A DNA stretch of 64,000 nt from Mya arenaria (taxonomy: Eukaryota > Mollusca > Bivalvia > Myida > Myidae): contig NC_069135.1 of NCBI RefSeq assembly GCF_026914265.1, positions 4,729,001 to 4,793,000 on the forward strand. Direction: 5' to 3'. The notes beneath the pieces were generated by a model, which saw nothing but the letters and a program-made list of their open reading frames with translations, searched no databases and was not told the origin of the DNA. Made by a program: the position numbers and the translations under genes. Position 1 is the stretch's first letter; the number at the start of each line of letters is the position of its first letter. Shown piece by piece: positions 1 to 10,393 of the stretch.

Positions 1-504
1 TTGCATGACAAGACCAGTATACTTATAACAACTTGTCTGAAGATTAACACGCATTTAAAGTCTCAAACGTTGAAATAAGTAGTTGTATACCAGGTATGAT
101 ATGTAGTTGGTACTGGAGCATGTATATAAAGCAACAAGAATATTTCTTAAGTCTGACCAGCTGGTCCATGCATCACTATAATACGGAAATAAATCGCTGA
201 ACCTGCAAGACTTTTGAACAAATAAACATCAAACCCATGAAATAGTTGTTGTGTCAAGATCTAAGGGTTTAAACTTAGCAAGACGTTAAAATTGTTTACA
301 TTTTTATGCGGTCGACGTTATATTCTATACACGCTCACGGACTGACCACTGGAATCTATACACCCCCATTGAAATGTCGTAAAATATATGAAAATTTCTT
401 TATCCACATTTTTTGAGATTTCAGATAATAATTAAGACAAAAGATGACAATTTTAAATAAAATAAATACTTTTCAAGGAAATAAACAATTATAGCTCACT
501 GTTC
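1..504. other. gene-free AT-rich flank
   Basis: I see no gene here. The only recognisable content is a segment at about 300-372 that recurs inverted near 4.65-4.73 kb, and decayed early units of the following minisatellite near the end. Confidence 0.6.
300..372 (+). repeat. left partner of a dispersed inverted repeat
   Basis: About 70 bases containing GTCGACGTTATATTCTATAC and then CTGGAATCTATACACCC recur in reverse orientation at about 4655-4726 with a few mismatches. The last part resembles the core of the 34-bp minisatellite that begins 130 bases later, so the array may have grown from this sequence. The pair could be ends of a larger element or two copies of a dispersed repeat. Confidence 0.65.
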
Positions 505-1790
505 CCAAGTTCGATCGACATTGGAATCTATACAGCTACACCGTAGGACAGACAATGGAGTCTTTTCAACTCCAACGTAGCACTAACATTGGACTGAATA
601 CAGCTTTATATTAAGACAGATATTGGAATCTAAACAGCTTCAAATTTGAGAGATCCTGGATTCAATAAAGCCTAAAATTTGGACAAACATTGAACGTTAT
701 ACAGCCTCAACTGAAGACAAACATTAGAATCTATACAGCCTCAGCTTAACAGCCTCACCGAAGACAAACATTAGGATCTATACAGCCTCAGCTTAAGACA
801 AACATAAGAATCTATACAGCCTCAACTTAAGATAAACATTAGAATCTATACAGCCTTAACTGAAAGCAAACATTAGAATCTATACAGCCTTAAATGAAAG
901 CAAACATTAGAATCTATACAGCCTCAACTTAAGATAAGCATTGGAATCTATACAGCCTTAACTGAAAGCAAACATTGGAATCTATACAGCCTCAACTGAA
1001 GACAAACATTAGAATCTATACAGCCTCAGCTTAAGACAAACATTGGAATATATACAGCCTTAACTTTAGACAAACATTAGAATCTATACAGCCTTAACTG
1101 AAGACATACATTGGAATCTATACAGCCTCACCTTTAGATAAACATTGGAATCTATACAGCCTCAACTGAAGACAAACATTAGAATCTATACAGCCTCAAC
1201 TGAAGACAAACATTAGAATCTATACAGCCTCAACTTTAGACAAACATTAGAATCTATACAGCCTCAACTTTAGACAAACATTAGAATCTATACAGCCTCA
1301 ACTTTAGACAAACATTGGAATCTATACAGCCTCAACTGAAGACAAACATTAGAATCTATACAGCCTTAACTGAAGACAAACATTGGAATCTATACAGCCT
1401 CAACTTTAGACAAACATTAGAATCTATACAGCCTCAATAGAAGACAAACATTAGAATCTATACAGCCTCAACTGAAGACAAACATTAGAATCTATACAGC
1501 CTCAACTGAAGACAAACATTAGAATCTATACAGCCTCAACTTTAGACAAACATTGGAATCTATACAGCCTCAACTTTAGACAAACATTAGAATCTATACA
1601 GCCTCAACTGAAGACATACATTGGAATCTATACAGCCTCAACTGAAGACAAACATTAGAATCTATACAGCCTCAGCTTAAGACAAACATTGGAATCTATA
1701 CAGCCTCAACTTAAGGCAATCATTGGAATCTATACATCTTCAAGCTAGGACAAACATTGGTGTCTATACAGTCTCAGTATTGTCTTGTAC
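505..1790. repeat. 34-bp minisatellite array
   Basis: Roughly 33-36 head-to-tail copies of a 34-base unit, core TTGGAATCTATACAGCCTCA followed by a variable ACTGAAGACAAAC or ACTTTAGACAAAC segment. Spacing was read directly: successive AACATT words lie 34 bases apart. Units at both ends are degenerate and the middle is homogeneous, as expected of an array homogenised by unequal exchange. Variants (TTAG/TTGG, CTGAAG/CTTTAG/CTTAAG) are interspersed rather than blocked. No coding potential is evident. Confidence 0.95.
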
Positions 1791-3733
1791 ATATACAGCT
1801 TTTAAAAAGTATTTAGCAACAGCTTTGGTTCTTAATCTGTTTTATTGATCATATACAATGTATTATATAACATGAGGTACACTAAATGTAGCAATCACAT
1901 GCAGGGAAACCCTTAGATATTTTGTAAGAAAAATGTTGAGTTCTCTGTAGCCACTCTATATGTATATGCATAAAGAACACATTTTACAACAAAAAATATA
2001 TCTGTTTTATCTTGAAGGCTGGGAATGGACTTATACATGTACCCTATGACACCAACACAATATAATCAAAATAACAACACATTTAAATTTATTAAAATGT
2101 TTGAGAATATACGAATGGGTATTCAATGAAGAGTATAATAAATACAGTTTAAAATGGTAAAACTAAAATGACACATTCGGTCTTGTTTCGTACAGAAAAA
2201 TGAAGAGAATGAAGGTACACATAGTGTCAACATAAATACATACTATCCCCAAATAAGAAAATGTTATGATAAAGGTTGATTACTCACCACTTTACCTCAT
2301 AAAAATACAGGTAGTTACAAGACAAATTTCAAGTATGTGGATGAAACAAATGGAACACATCCAAGTTAACTGAAGACTCTGACTATGTCTGGATTTATCT
2401 TATCTTGCACTGTCAAAGAATATTTTTTCCATATCCATGTTTAATGGAATATCATTACTATTAATATAGATATTCATTATTGTAGTGCATACTTGTTATG
2501 TAAGTTAAAATAAATCATGTTCAAATAACAAAGGAAACACATCCAGATTGTTAACTGTAGTGTGAACTTCATTATTTCTTTACTTTCTATGTTAAGAGAA
2601 CCTTTCTTTGTATTCTTTGCCTGAAAAAATAAATAATAAAGATATAGATTAAAAGCATCCCCATTTATCAAAGATCAGCAGTTAGCAATTTTTTTGGCAA
2701 TCTTGGGCATATTTATCAGTCCATATGCAATACAGGAATAAATGCTGTTAGCAGGAAATTACAAGAATTTCAAATGTATAAAAAACATTTTTACATAAAG
2801 TTTAGTTGTAGAGGATCTTTTAGGATTATGATATAGTAATACTGGCAAATTGAAATTGGAATACATGATACTTATTTCATGGCAGGATTTAAAGTTTAAC
2901 ACAGTATTCACATATTTAGAAGAAAACAAATACAACATACATATTACCGTTCTTCAATGCTGCATACAAATCCTTATTCGCCACCTCTCGAACACCATTT
3001 TTCCATGAGTACATACTGCAATTAAATCATAATATAAAAGAAAATTCTATGAAAAATCTTTCTTTTGTTGATCACCTTCAAAAATCAAAGTCTTAAAACC
3101 TATTGTGCAAATATTAAGAAGTTTTTTTACAACAAAAGTATGCTATATGGATTGCCTGTACGGTAGTATTAGGCAAAATATATTAAAACATACTTTGTGG
3201 TTTGCTTTCCTGTCATGATATTATTTCAAAGTCTGAAGCAGTTAAATATTCCTAAAAATCCAATAAAGAAAAAAGTTTTAGGATCACAATACACATGATA
3301 TCATATTGGAAATCATGATTAAAAAAGAAGGTGTTTTAAACATTTCTTGTTAACATTACCTGACAATAAGACTCTTTCCTGCCTTCCCTCATCATATTGC
3401 TCTCAACAATCTGCATAACCTGAAATTATATTTGAATAATGCAATACTTGATAACTTTGTCATTATCAACTATGACTGTAAGTCTTGGTATAAAACCTTC
3501 AGTTCCCACAGTCTTTGATATTCTTCAAAATATATCACAAAAAGAAAAGGAAAATCTTTACTGTGCATGATATCTGATCTGCTTTCATTGCCACAATTGA
3601 TGAAAATAAATTTTGGACAAATGGGAGCAATTCTCTCAACTAGAATCTGACATTGCATTAAGAATGTTATGCATCAGTCAATTATAACCACAAACACTTG
3701 ACAAAGTACCATTATGAACCAAACATACATAAA
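1791..3733. other. AT-rich stretch without a supportable gene
   Basis: Very AT-rich sequence. Three short open minus-strand segments bounded by plausible splice sites occur at about 2949-3016, 3359-3418 and 3566-3650, but their phases do not join and no family is recognised. I treat the region as non-coding or as unresolved remains of a gene. Confidence 0.4.
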
Positions 3734-4385
3734 ACTAGAAATGTGTCCATAGGACACGGATGCCCCCACTTCGATTTTTTGTCACAGAAAATAAGCCATA
3801 ATGATTATTCAGGATAATCTGCACATATAGGATAAGTTGAGTTGAGTTGGGTTTTACGGCATCGCAAGACTGTATAGGTTATATGGCGCCATTCAGGCAG
3901 GAAAAAACTTGTTGGATCCACATTGGACACATACTTTTCAAGAATTAGATTGGAAACATATATTTTTGAAGTATTTTTGGCAAAAAAGGGCCGTAACTCC
4001 TAAATGACTAAAGCGATTTCCATGACTATCGAACTTGATCAAGATATTATGGTCACAAACATGTGTTTAAAGTTTGGTGAGGATTGGACAAACAGTTTTC
4101 AAGAATTAGATTGGAAACATATATTTTTGAAGTATTTTTGGCAAAAAAGGGCCGTAACTCCTAAATGACTAAAGCGATTTCCATGACTATCGAACTTGAT
4201 CAAGATATTATGGTCACAAACATGTGTTTAAAGTTTGGTGAGGATTGGACAAACGGTTTTCAAGAATTAGATCGGAAACAATCTTCGGGACGTACGTACG
4301 TACAGACAGACAGACGTACGTACGGACAAGGGCAACCCTATATGCCGCCACTTTGTGGGGGCATAATAACATTCAAATATTCGTC
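3734..4385 (+). mobile_element. pearl-like non-autonomous element, 161-bp core
   Basis: The 5' end has a small palindrome (TGTCCATAGGACA) followed by GGATGCCCCCACTT. The 3' end has the complementary GTGGGGGCA. The core is two copies plus a partial third of a 161-base unit starting near 3935, 4096 and 4257. After the core comes an ACGT/ACAG tetranucleotide microsatellite (about 4291-4331). Left end, tandem core, microsatellite and right end match the architecture described for bivalve pearl elements (Helentron-associated). A segment near 3840-3905 looks like an additional common repeat included in it. Family name is inferred from architecture. Confidence 0.7.
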
Positions 4386-4654
4386 TTTGATATTTCAAAC
4401 GTCAAAATAAAATCATATATCTTATACAGTTAGCATACTTGATCCCAATCCTTTCGTACCACAGCGACACATCATGGTGACGGAGAAATTACAAAGTTGA
4501 CTTGAGGCTGTATATCCATGTCGACATATTGGAAGTCCAAGTTATAATCCTTAAAATAGCTATTATACAAAAACGGGAGCTTAAAGGGCTATCCGGAAAT
4601 GAAACTAGTTGAAATGGTCGCAGTCAACAGTTTCATGGTTTACTTTACGGATAA

Positions 4655-4726
4655 ATTTAAGGGTGTATAGATTCCAATGGTCAGACTGTGAGCGTGTATA
4701 GAATATAACGTCGACCTTTTTATGCG
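4655..4726 (-). repeat. right partner of the dispersed inverted repeat
   Basis: Inverted, near-identical copy of the segment at about 300-372. It is followed directly by the left arm of the foldback at 4727-5076, so one sequence block continues from the foldback arm into this repeat. Confidence 0.65.
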
Positions 4727-5076
4727 CGCATATCATTCGGAGCTCCTCGGCCATTTTATCGAAAACAACCTCGGATGTATGCAGGTACATCTGCTGAAGT
4801 AGTTCGTAAAATTTTGAATTATATCATTAGTTAAATGTAGTGTTTTAGAGTTGTATTTATTGATCTAAGTTTAAATTTATTGTCATTGAATTGTATTATA
4901 GCAAACATAATGAAGAATCCCAAGAGTTAAGTCACAAAGTTTAACTGCTAAATAAAATTACTACGCGATCTACTTGCAGCGGACTTAAACGTACCACTTT
5001 TTGAGTGTGTAAACCGTCCAAATACATCCGAGGTTGTTTTCGATAAAATGGCCGAGGAGTTCCGAATGGCGCGCAT
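4727..5076. repeat. foldback with about 50-bp arms
   Basis: The arm at 5022-5076 (ATACATCCGAGGTTGTTTTC, then GATAAAATGGCCGAGGAG) is found inverted at about 4727-4780 with very few changes, around a spacer of about 240 bases. Both arms contain an ATG in a strong start context (AAAATGGCC), pointing outward in opposite directions. No extended reading frame follows either ATG. It could be a MITE-like foldback or a duplicated promoter/first-exon fragment. Confidence 0.7.
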
Positions 5077-5282
5077 ATGTCACCATTTTAACCCTACGTG
5101 AATGGGTTTATACTTTAGTTACGGTAGGTTACTTACAACTAAAATATTTTTATCAGAAAGAAAAGTCCATTCAGCGTTATTTCCCCTTTTGAGTTAAAGC
5201 GGAGCCTGACTCATTTTAAAAAAATATTTGTTACGTTCAATTATTCAGCCGTTTATGTAGAAAAAACTTGATGACATATAGC

Positions 5283-6225
5283 AAAACTACCGTTGTCGAC
5301 ACATTCCGTTACTTTCCGCTCAACGTCGGATACCAACGATCGATCAATCCCGTTATTTCCTTTCGTTGACGGACACATTCGAACAATTCCGTTACTTTCT
5401 ATTCGTCGTTGGATAGCCAAAACCGACCCTTTTCATTACTTTACATTCGTTGTCGGAAACTAACAATCAACCCGCCGTGTTATTTTACATCTATTGTCGG
5501 ATAACAACAATCAATCCACTCCGATACTTTCCATCCATATTGACGGATACCCACGACTGATCCATTCCGCTACTTTCCATTTGTCGTCGGGTTCCCACGG
5601 AAGACCCATTCCACCACTTCCTTTCCATCGTCGGCTACCCATGATAGACTCATTCCGACGCCACTTCCTATCCATCGTCGGATACCCACGATAGACTCAT
5701 TCCACCACTTCCTATCCATCGTCGGATACGCACGATAGACTCATTCCGCCACTTCCTATCCATCGTCTGATACCCACGATAGACCTATTCCGCCACTTCC
5801 TATCCATCGTCGGATACCCACGATAGACCCATTCCGTCAATTTTCATCTATCGTCGGATACCCACGATAGACCCATTCCGTCACTTTCCACCCATCGTCG
5901 GATACTCACGATAGACCCATTCCGACACTTTCCATCCATCGTCGGATACTCACGATAGACCCATTCCGTCACTTTCTACCCATCGTCGGATACTCACGAT
6001 AGACCCATTCCGTCACTTTCCATCCATCGTCGGATACTCACAATAGACCCATTCCGTCACTTTCTATCCATCGTCGGATACTCACAATAGACCCATTCCA
6101 TCACTTTCCATCCATCGTCGGATACTCACAAAATTAATAGACCCATTTCGTCATTTCCATCCATCGTCGGATAATCACAATAGACCCATTCGCCACTTTC
6201 CATCCATCGTCGGATAATCACAATA
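5283..6225. repeat. 44-bp minisatellite array
   Basis: About 21 copies of a 44-base unit with core CCATCGTCGGATACTCACGA and then TAGACCCATTCCGTCACTTT. Successive GTCGGA words are 44 bases apart in the homogeneous part. The first third is strongly diverged and the last third nearly uniform, so turnover has been recent toward the right end. Confidence 0.93.
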
Positions 6226-6230
6226 AACCC

Positions 6231-6365
6231 TTAACACATTGAAGCGATTATCAAAATACATCATTGTTTTAGAAGAACAGGCATGTTTAATGCTTTGAAT
6301 TAGCTGACTGCTTTATCGACGTTTTTGGAAAAAAAAGACTGTTGATAATCGCTTCAAAGTGTTAA
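6231..6365. mobile_element. 135-bp TTAA-ended MITE
   Basis: Begins TTAACACATTGAAGCGATTA and ends with the complementary TAATCGCTTCAAAGTGTTAA, giving terminal inverted repeats of about 24 bases with one mismatch. The TTAA at each end fits a piggyBac-like target duplication. It sits against the right edge of the 44-bp array. A related decayed fragment follows at about 6430-6520. Confidence 0.7.
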
Positions 6366-6389
6366 TTTGTGCATAAAAACAGTTTAATT

Positions 6390-6825
6390 TAGGCCGCTAG
6401 GCCGCTAATTTCACGCCGCTATGCCGCTAGGTCGCTGAAGTGCTTGATCGACTTTTTTGAAAAAAAGTTGAAAAACGCTTCAGAGTGATAATTTGTGCAT
6501 AAAACAGTTAATTTAAAATTGTTTTAGAATAAAAGGTAAAGAAAAATATTCTGAATATATAACAATTTAAGGCCGCTATGTAACTATATAAATAAAAAAC
6601 CTTGATTTATCATTGTCTTAAAAAAAACGCATTAACAATTGCTTGGAAATAGAAAAAATAATTAGACGGCCAGGCCGCTATGCCGCTAGGCCGCCAACTT
6701 CACGCCACTAGGCCGCTAGGCCGCCAGGCCGCTAACTTCACGCCGCTAGGCCGCCAGGCCGCTAACTTCACGCCGCTAGGCCGCTAGGCCGCTAACTTCA
6801 CGCCGCTAGGCCGCTAACTTCACGT
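6390..6825. repeat. GGCCGCTA-type GC-rich tandem repeat
   Basis: Two clusters (about 6390-6440 and 6662-6825) of the 8-mer GGCCGCTA interleaved with ACTTCACGCC, the second forming a run with a period of about 30 bases. They stand out as GC-rich islands in AT-rich DNA. No coding signal. Confidence 0.85.
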
Positions 6826-7165
6826 ACATCATTTTGAAAGCATTATCACTGTTTGTCTACATATAATCCACGACCATTCATAAGTATATTCATTTGAATC
6901 TTTCTCTGCATATGTGACATCTTATATATCTGAATCATGCTTAAGTTTCAAATATTTCGTTGGAATCGTCATGACAATGCTCTCTTGGTGCTAATAAATT
7001 TTATAATGGTTCATTGCTTTGTGATCTCTGACCCTTTTCAAATAATTTCAAGACAATATCTCAAACAAACAAAAAATCCGAATATTGCATGCCATCAAAA
7101 TTAATTTAAAGTCGGTAAAAAACATTCATTCATAAAACATGTCATACATTGATTTGAATGTGCTA
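6826..7165. other. gene-free spacer between two arrays
   Basis: AT-rich spacer of about 340 bases between the GGCCGCTA repeats and the 88-bp array. I see nothing recognisable in it. Confidence 0.5.
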
Positions 7166-8350
7166 ACTGCTAGCACGACTTTCACTTTTGAATGTCCAAT
7201 GTCCAATGTCGTGCCAGCACAACATTCGATTTTGAATGTCCAATGTCCAATGTCGTGCTAGCACGACTTTCACTTTTGAATGTCCAATGTCCAATGTCGT
7301 GCTAGCACGACTTTCACTTTTGAATGTCCAATGTCCAATGTCGTGCCAGCACAACATTCGATTTTGAATGTCCAATGTCGTGCTAGCACGACTTTCACTT
7401 TTGAATGTCCAATGTCCAATGTCGTGCCAGCACAACATTCGATTTTGAATGTACAATGTCCAATGTCGTGCTAGCACGACTTTCACTTTTGAATGTCCAA
7501 TGTCCAATGTCGTGCTAGCACAACATTCGATTATGAATGTACAATGTCCAATGTCGTGCTAGCACGACTTTCACTTTTGAATGTCCAATGTCCAATGTCG
7601 TGCCAGCACAACATTCGATTTTGAATGTCCAATGTCCAATGTCGTGCTAGCACGACTTTCACTTTTGAATGTCCAATGTCCAATGTCGTGCCAGCACAAC
7701 ATTCGATTTTGAATGTCCAATGTCCAATGTCGTGCTAGCACGACTTTCACTTTTGAATGTCCAATGTCCAATGTCGTGCCAGCACAACATTCGATTATGA
7801 ATGTCCAATGTCCAATGTCGTGCTAGCACGACTTTCACTTTTGAATTTCCAATGTCCAATGTCGTGCCAGCACAACATTCGATTTTGAATGTCCAATGTC
7901 CAATGTCGTGCTAGCACGACTTCCACTTTTGAATGTCCAATGTCCAATGTCGTGCCAGCACAACATTCGATTTTGAATGTCCAATGTCCAATGTCGTGCT
8001 AGCACGACTTTCACTTTTGAATGTCCAATGTCCAATGTCGTGCTAGCACAACATTCGATTTTGAATGTCCAATGTCCAATGACGTGCTAGCACGACTTTC
8101 ACTTTTGAATGTCCAATGTCCAATGTCGTTTCAGCACAACATTCGATTTTGAATGTCCAATATCCAATGTCGTGCCAGCACAACATTCGATTTTGAATGT
8201 CCAATGTCCAATGTCGTGCTAGCACGACTTTCACTTTTGAATGTCCAATGTCCAATGTCGTGTCAGCACAACATTCGATTTTGAATGTCCAATGTCCAAT
8301 GTCGTGCCAGCACAACATTCGATTTTGAATGTCCAATGTCCAATGTCGTA
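7166..8350. repeat. higher-order satellite: 88-bp dimer of 44-bp units
   Basis: About 27 units of 44 bases. Two unit types alternate: one begins CGTGCTAGCACGACTTTCAC, the other CGTGCCAGCACAACATTCGA, and both end TTTTGAATGTCCAATGTCCA + ATGT. Most of the array is the regular 88-base dimer; near both ends the alternation breaks, with same-type neighbours and some shortened units lacking one TCCAATG heptamer. Unit type 1 carries the perfect 12-base palindrome CGTGCTAGCACG. Long open frames across the array on both strands are a by-product of the stop-free repeat. Confidence 0.95.
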
Positions 8351-8770
8351 TGTTTAGCTAACTTCACACAGCTTAAAAAGATATACTTAGTACTTATTTC
8401 TCTGGCCTGAAATATTATGTCATACTATTGTACCATCCATCAACTAATATGTCAACATAGATGTGTTCCTCATCCACCCTTGAACAGTGTGTTCATACTC
8501 AGGGTTGGTTTGTGACGGCACATTTGGATATCGCCAAAAGTAAATGCTTCCCGGTTCGAAATTTTAACTGTTGGACACGTCATTGCACAGATTTGCAGAA
8601 TGCTCAGATTGCATAAATAAAAAGTTCTTATTGCAGAAATCAAGTCACTGTTCAGTTCAAAATAGAATTGCAACAACCAATAAAACAGTGTTCGCATATT
8701 AAACGCAAATTCGGAAGGTCGTTTTATTTCCACAGGGTAAAAATTTTTTTGGATATGATATGCTCCGTTC
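8351..8770. other. gene-free segment
   Basis: A 100-codon open frame exists on the minus strand, but it has no recognisable domain and lies between repeats. I do not call a gene. It may belong to a dispersed repeat, because it runs directly into the TIR element that follows. Confidence 0.4.
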
Positions 8771-9245
8771 AAGTGACTCGTTCATGTTTTTGGACCAAAA
8801 ATTACTTTTCCCGGTAATGCATCTAATAACACTTATTTTATCATTATTTTACTCTATGTTATCGAAATTGCAGAAGAAAAAAATACAGTTATAGCACACA
8901 CAAAGTATTTTGGTTTTAGTGGGGCTCGAACCCACGCCGGTAAAGTCAAGAAGAATGTTGGAAACGGCCCGCTAGTCCACACGGCAACAAGAACTTCAAC
9001 GTAAGGGCATATTTTAACCTCTTTAGGATACAGTGATTACATCACGTGGTAATGTCAATAAACCAATCACACAACACTACAGCCATAATTAATTTTCAAT
9101 TTTAATGAAAATTGTGGTCTTCAAAGACGTTTGCTGAAGGGTTCCAGCTTTTGGTATTTTTGTTTTAACACTCCTTATGATCTGCCACACTTTATTTCGT
9201 AATTTAAAGAAATGCATTTTACAAATCGTGAGTGGGTTACTTTAA
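8771..9245. mobile_element. TIR element with tRNA-like segment (copy 1)
   Basis: About 475 bases with decayed ends related to the copy at 44651-45110 (AAGTGACTCG at the left, ACTTTAA at the right). Shared internal words include AATGCATCTAA, AATGAAAATTGTGGTCTTCA, CACTCCTTATG and GCATTTTACAAA. Positions 8915-8990, read on the minus strand, resemble a tRNA-derived region with a GGGTTCGAGCCCC B-box-like stretch. It is either a SINE captured in a MITE or a TIR element with tRNA-like sequence. It is not a functional tRNA. Confidence 0.65.
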
Positions 9246-9737
9246 AATAGAAATATGTATAATGCTGCCTCTGCACTGCTTGGAAGGTTGTTGCATCCAT
9301 GTGATTAGATATACAATGTACACGTAAACGATTCAGGACATACCTATTACACAAAACACTGTAATAATGATGTTTGTTTATATTTCACATTTGTAATCAA
9401 ACACACAGACTATAATAAAAAGCAATACCATAGATCTACCACTTTTCAAATGCAATCTTAATCACTGAAAAATCTCATTTGTATTGCACAAAGATAACGA
9501 CCACAGGTTCACGTTCCTTGGTCCAGTACTAGTATTGTGTATTTTGGGTAAGAGTGGATACTGGTAAAGTTGTTCGCCTCTTATAAAACCGTGAATTCGA
9601 GTCCATCATGTACACATTCTGGTGGTCGTTAATGAAAGACACCGTACATACTTTCTACACAGAAATACGGACTTGAGAATGACTCGATGCCGTTATCATC
9701 ACCTGTGTCAAAATCAAGCTGAAAAAACTAATATTAA
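9246..9737 (+). other. spacer with possible tRNA-derived SINE
   Basis: About 9530-9715 contains GAATTCGAGTCC, similar to a tRNA B box, preceded by a G/T-rich stretch like an A box (TAAGAGTGGATACTGG). This suggests a degenerate SINE on the plus strand. The rest of the interval shows nothing recognisable. Confidence 0.3.
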
Positions 9738-10393
9738 CTAAATGTCGTGTATTTCCGGTGTCCGTTTCTTCACGGTTGGTTGGTTGTTACGGGTAATGTT
9801 TCGGTCCTTCTCCTCCTGTCTGGCGTTGCGCCCAAGGTAGCGCGTGACCGCCTCATCCAGTTCCCGCCCTTGGCCGCCTCCCAGCGCTGCCGAGTACATT
9901 AGTGTCAGGGACGACGGGGGCACGAGGATGGTGGACTCCTTCGTGGGGAGAAAACCCTCACACTTACTCCTGGAATGAAGCAAAATGTAATGATCAAACT
10001 AATCCATGTACGCTGTCAAAGCTTAATACATTTAAAAATCTAGGACGGGGTTTGCTTGAGATACACCAACAAAACGTAACATGATGGAGGACAAAAACTA
10101 GCCAGTCGTGCAAATTGAAAAAAAACACTTTCTCAGTATGCTCCGCCATATTGATGGTGATAGGGTAAAAATTCATTGTTCGCTATCTCAACAAAATAAC
10201 CATTTGATGTTGTTGTTATTATTGGGTTTTTTTTGTTATTGTTGTTGTTGTTGTTGGTCGTGGTGGTGGTGGTGGTGGTGGTTAAATACCTAGGTTTCTG
10301 TCTCCGTGACCACGTGAAGATGTACATGATGACCGCTGCCAGACACACAAGGGAGACAAACCCGTAGGCTGCAAACTGCTGCGCGGATGTCAT
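9738..10393 (-). CDS. small single-pass membrane protein, two exons
   Basis: Coding exons at 10290-10393 and 9738-9969 on the minus strand join in phase (AG|G) across a 320-base intron with GT/AG ends. They give a 111-residue protein. Residues about 8-28 form one hydrophobic segment (GFVSLVCLAAVIMYIF) followed at once by a basic WSRRQKPR stop-transfer. The tail is charged, with a proline/serine patch (STILVPPSSLTLMYSA) and a KKR near the C-terminus. The likely topology is N-out with a cytosolic tail of about 75 residues. The start is the first ATG after an in-frame upstream break. I do not recognise the family; it resembles the many small SMIM-type proteins in architecture only. Its 5' flank becomes homologous to the flank of the PLCXD repeat units from about 11365 on. 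Confidence 0.65.
10207..10282. repeat. compound trinucleotide microsatellite in intron
   Basis: A (GTT)n tract followed by (GGT)n, about 75 bases, lying 7 bases inside the 5' splice site of the small membrane-protein gene. On the transcribed strand it reads as ACC/AAC repeats. Confidence 0.9.

Noticed and set aside
2949-3650. Possible small-exon minus-strand gene (ILVERIAPICPKFIFINCGN; VMQIVESNMMREGRKESYC; YSWKNGVREVANKDLYAALK)
   Set aside because: Each segment has plausible splice edges, but reading phases do not join, no start or end exon was found and no family is recognised.
7163-8336. Series of open frames of 60-114 codons on both strands across the 88-bp array
   Set aside because: They recur at 88-base steps and arise because the 44-base units contain no stops in those frames. 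No start context or domain.
7166-8350. Regular repeats with alternating sequence resembling a CRISPR array
   Set aside because: Both alternating parts are themselves repeated, so there are no unique spacers, and the surrounding genes are metazoan with introns.
8470-8772. 100-codon minus-strand open frame
   Set aside because: No domain, transmembrane or splice evidence; borders a TIR element and may be part of a repeat.
8915-8990. tRNA gene on the minus strand
   Set aside because: Only a B-box-like stretch and a weak 5' part are visible; no complete cloverleaf could be formed. Best seen as a tRNA-derived part of a transposable element.
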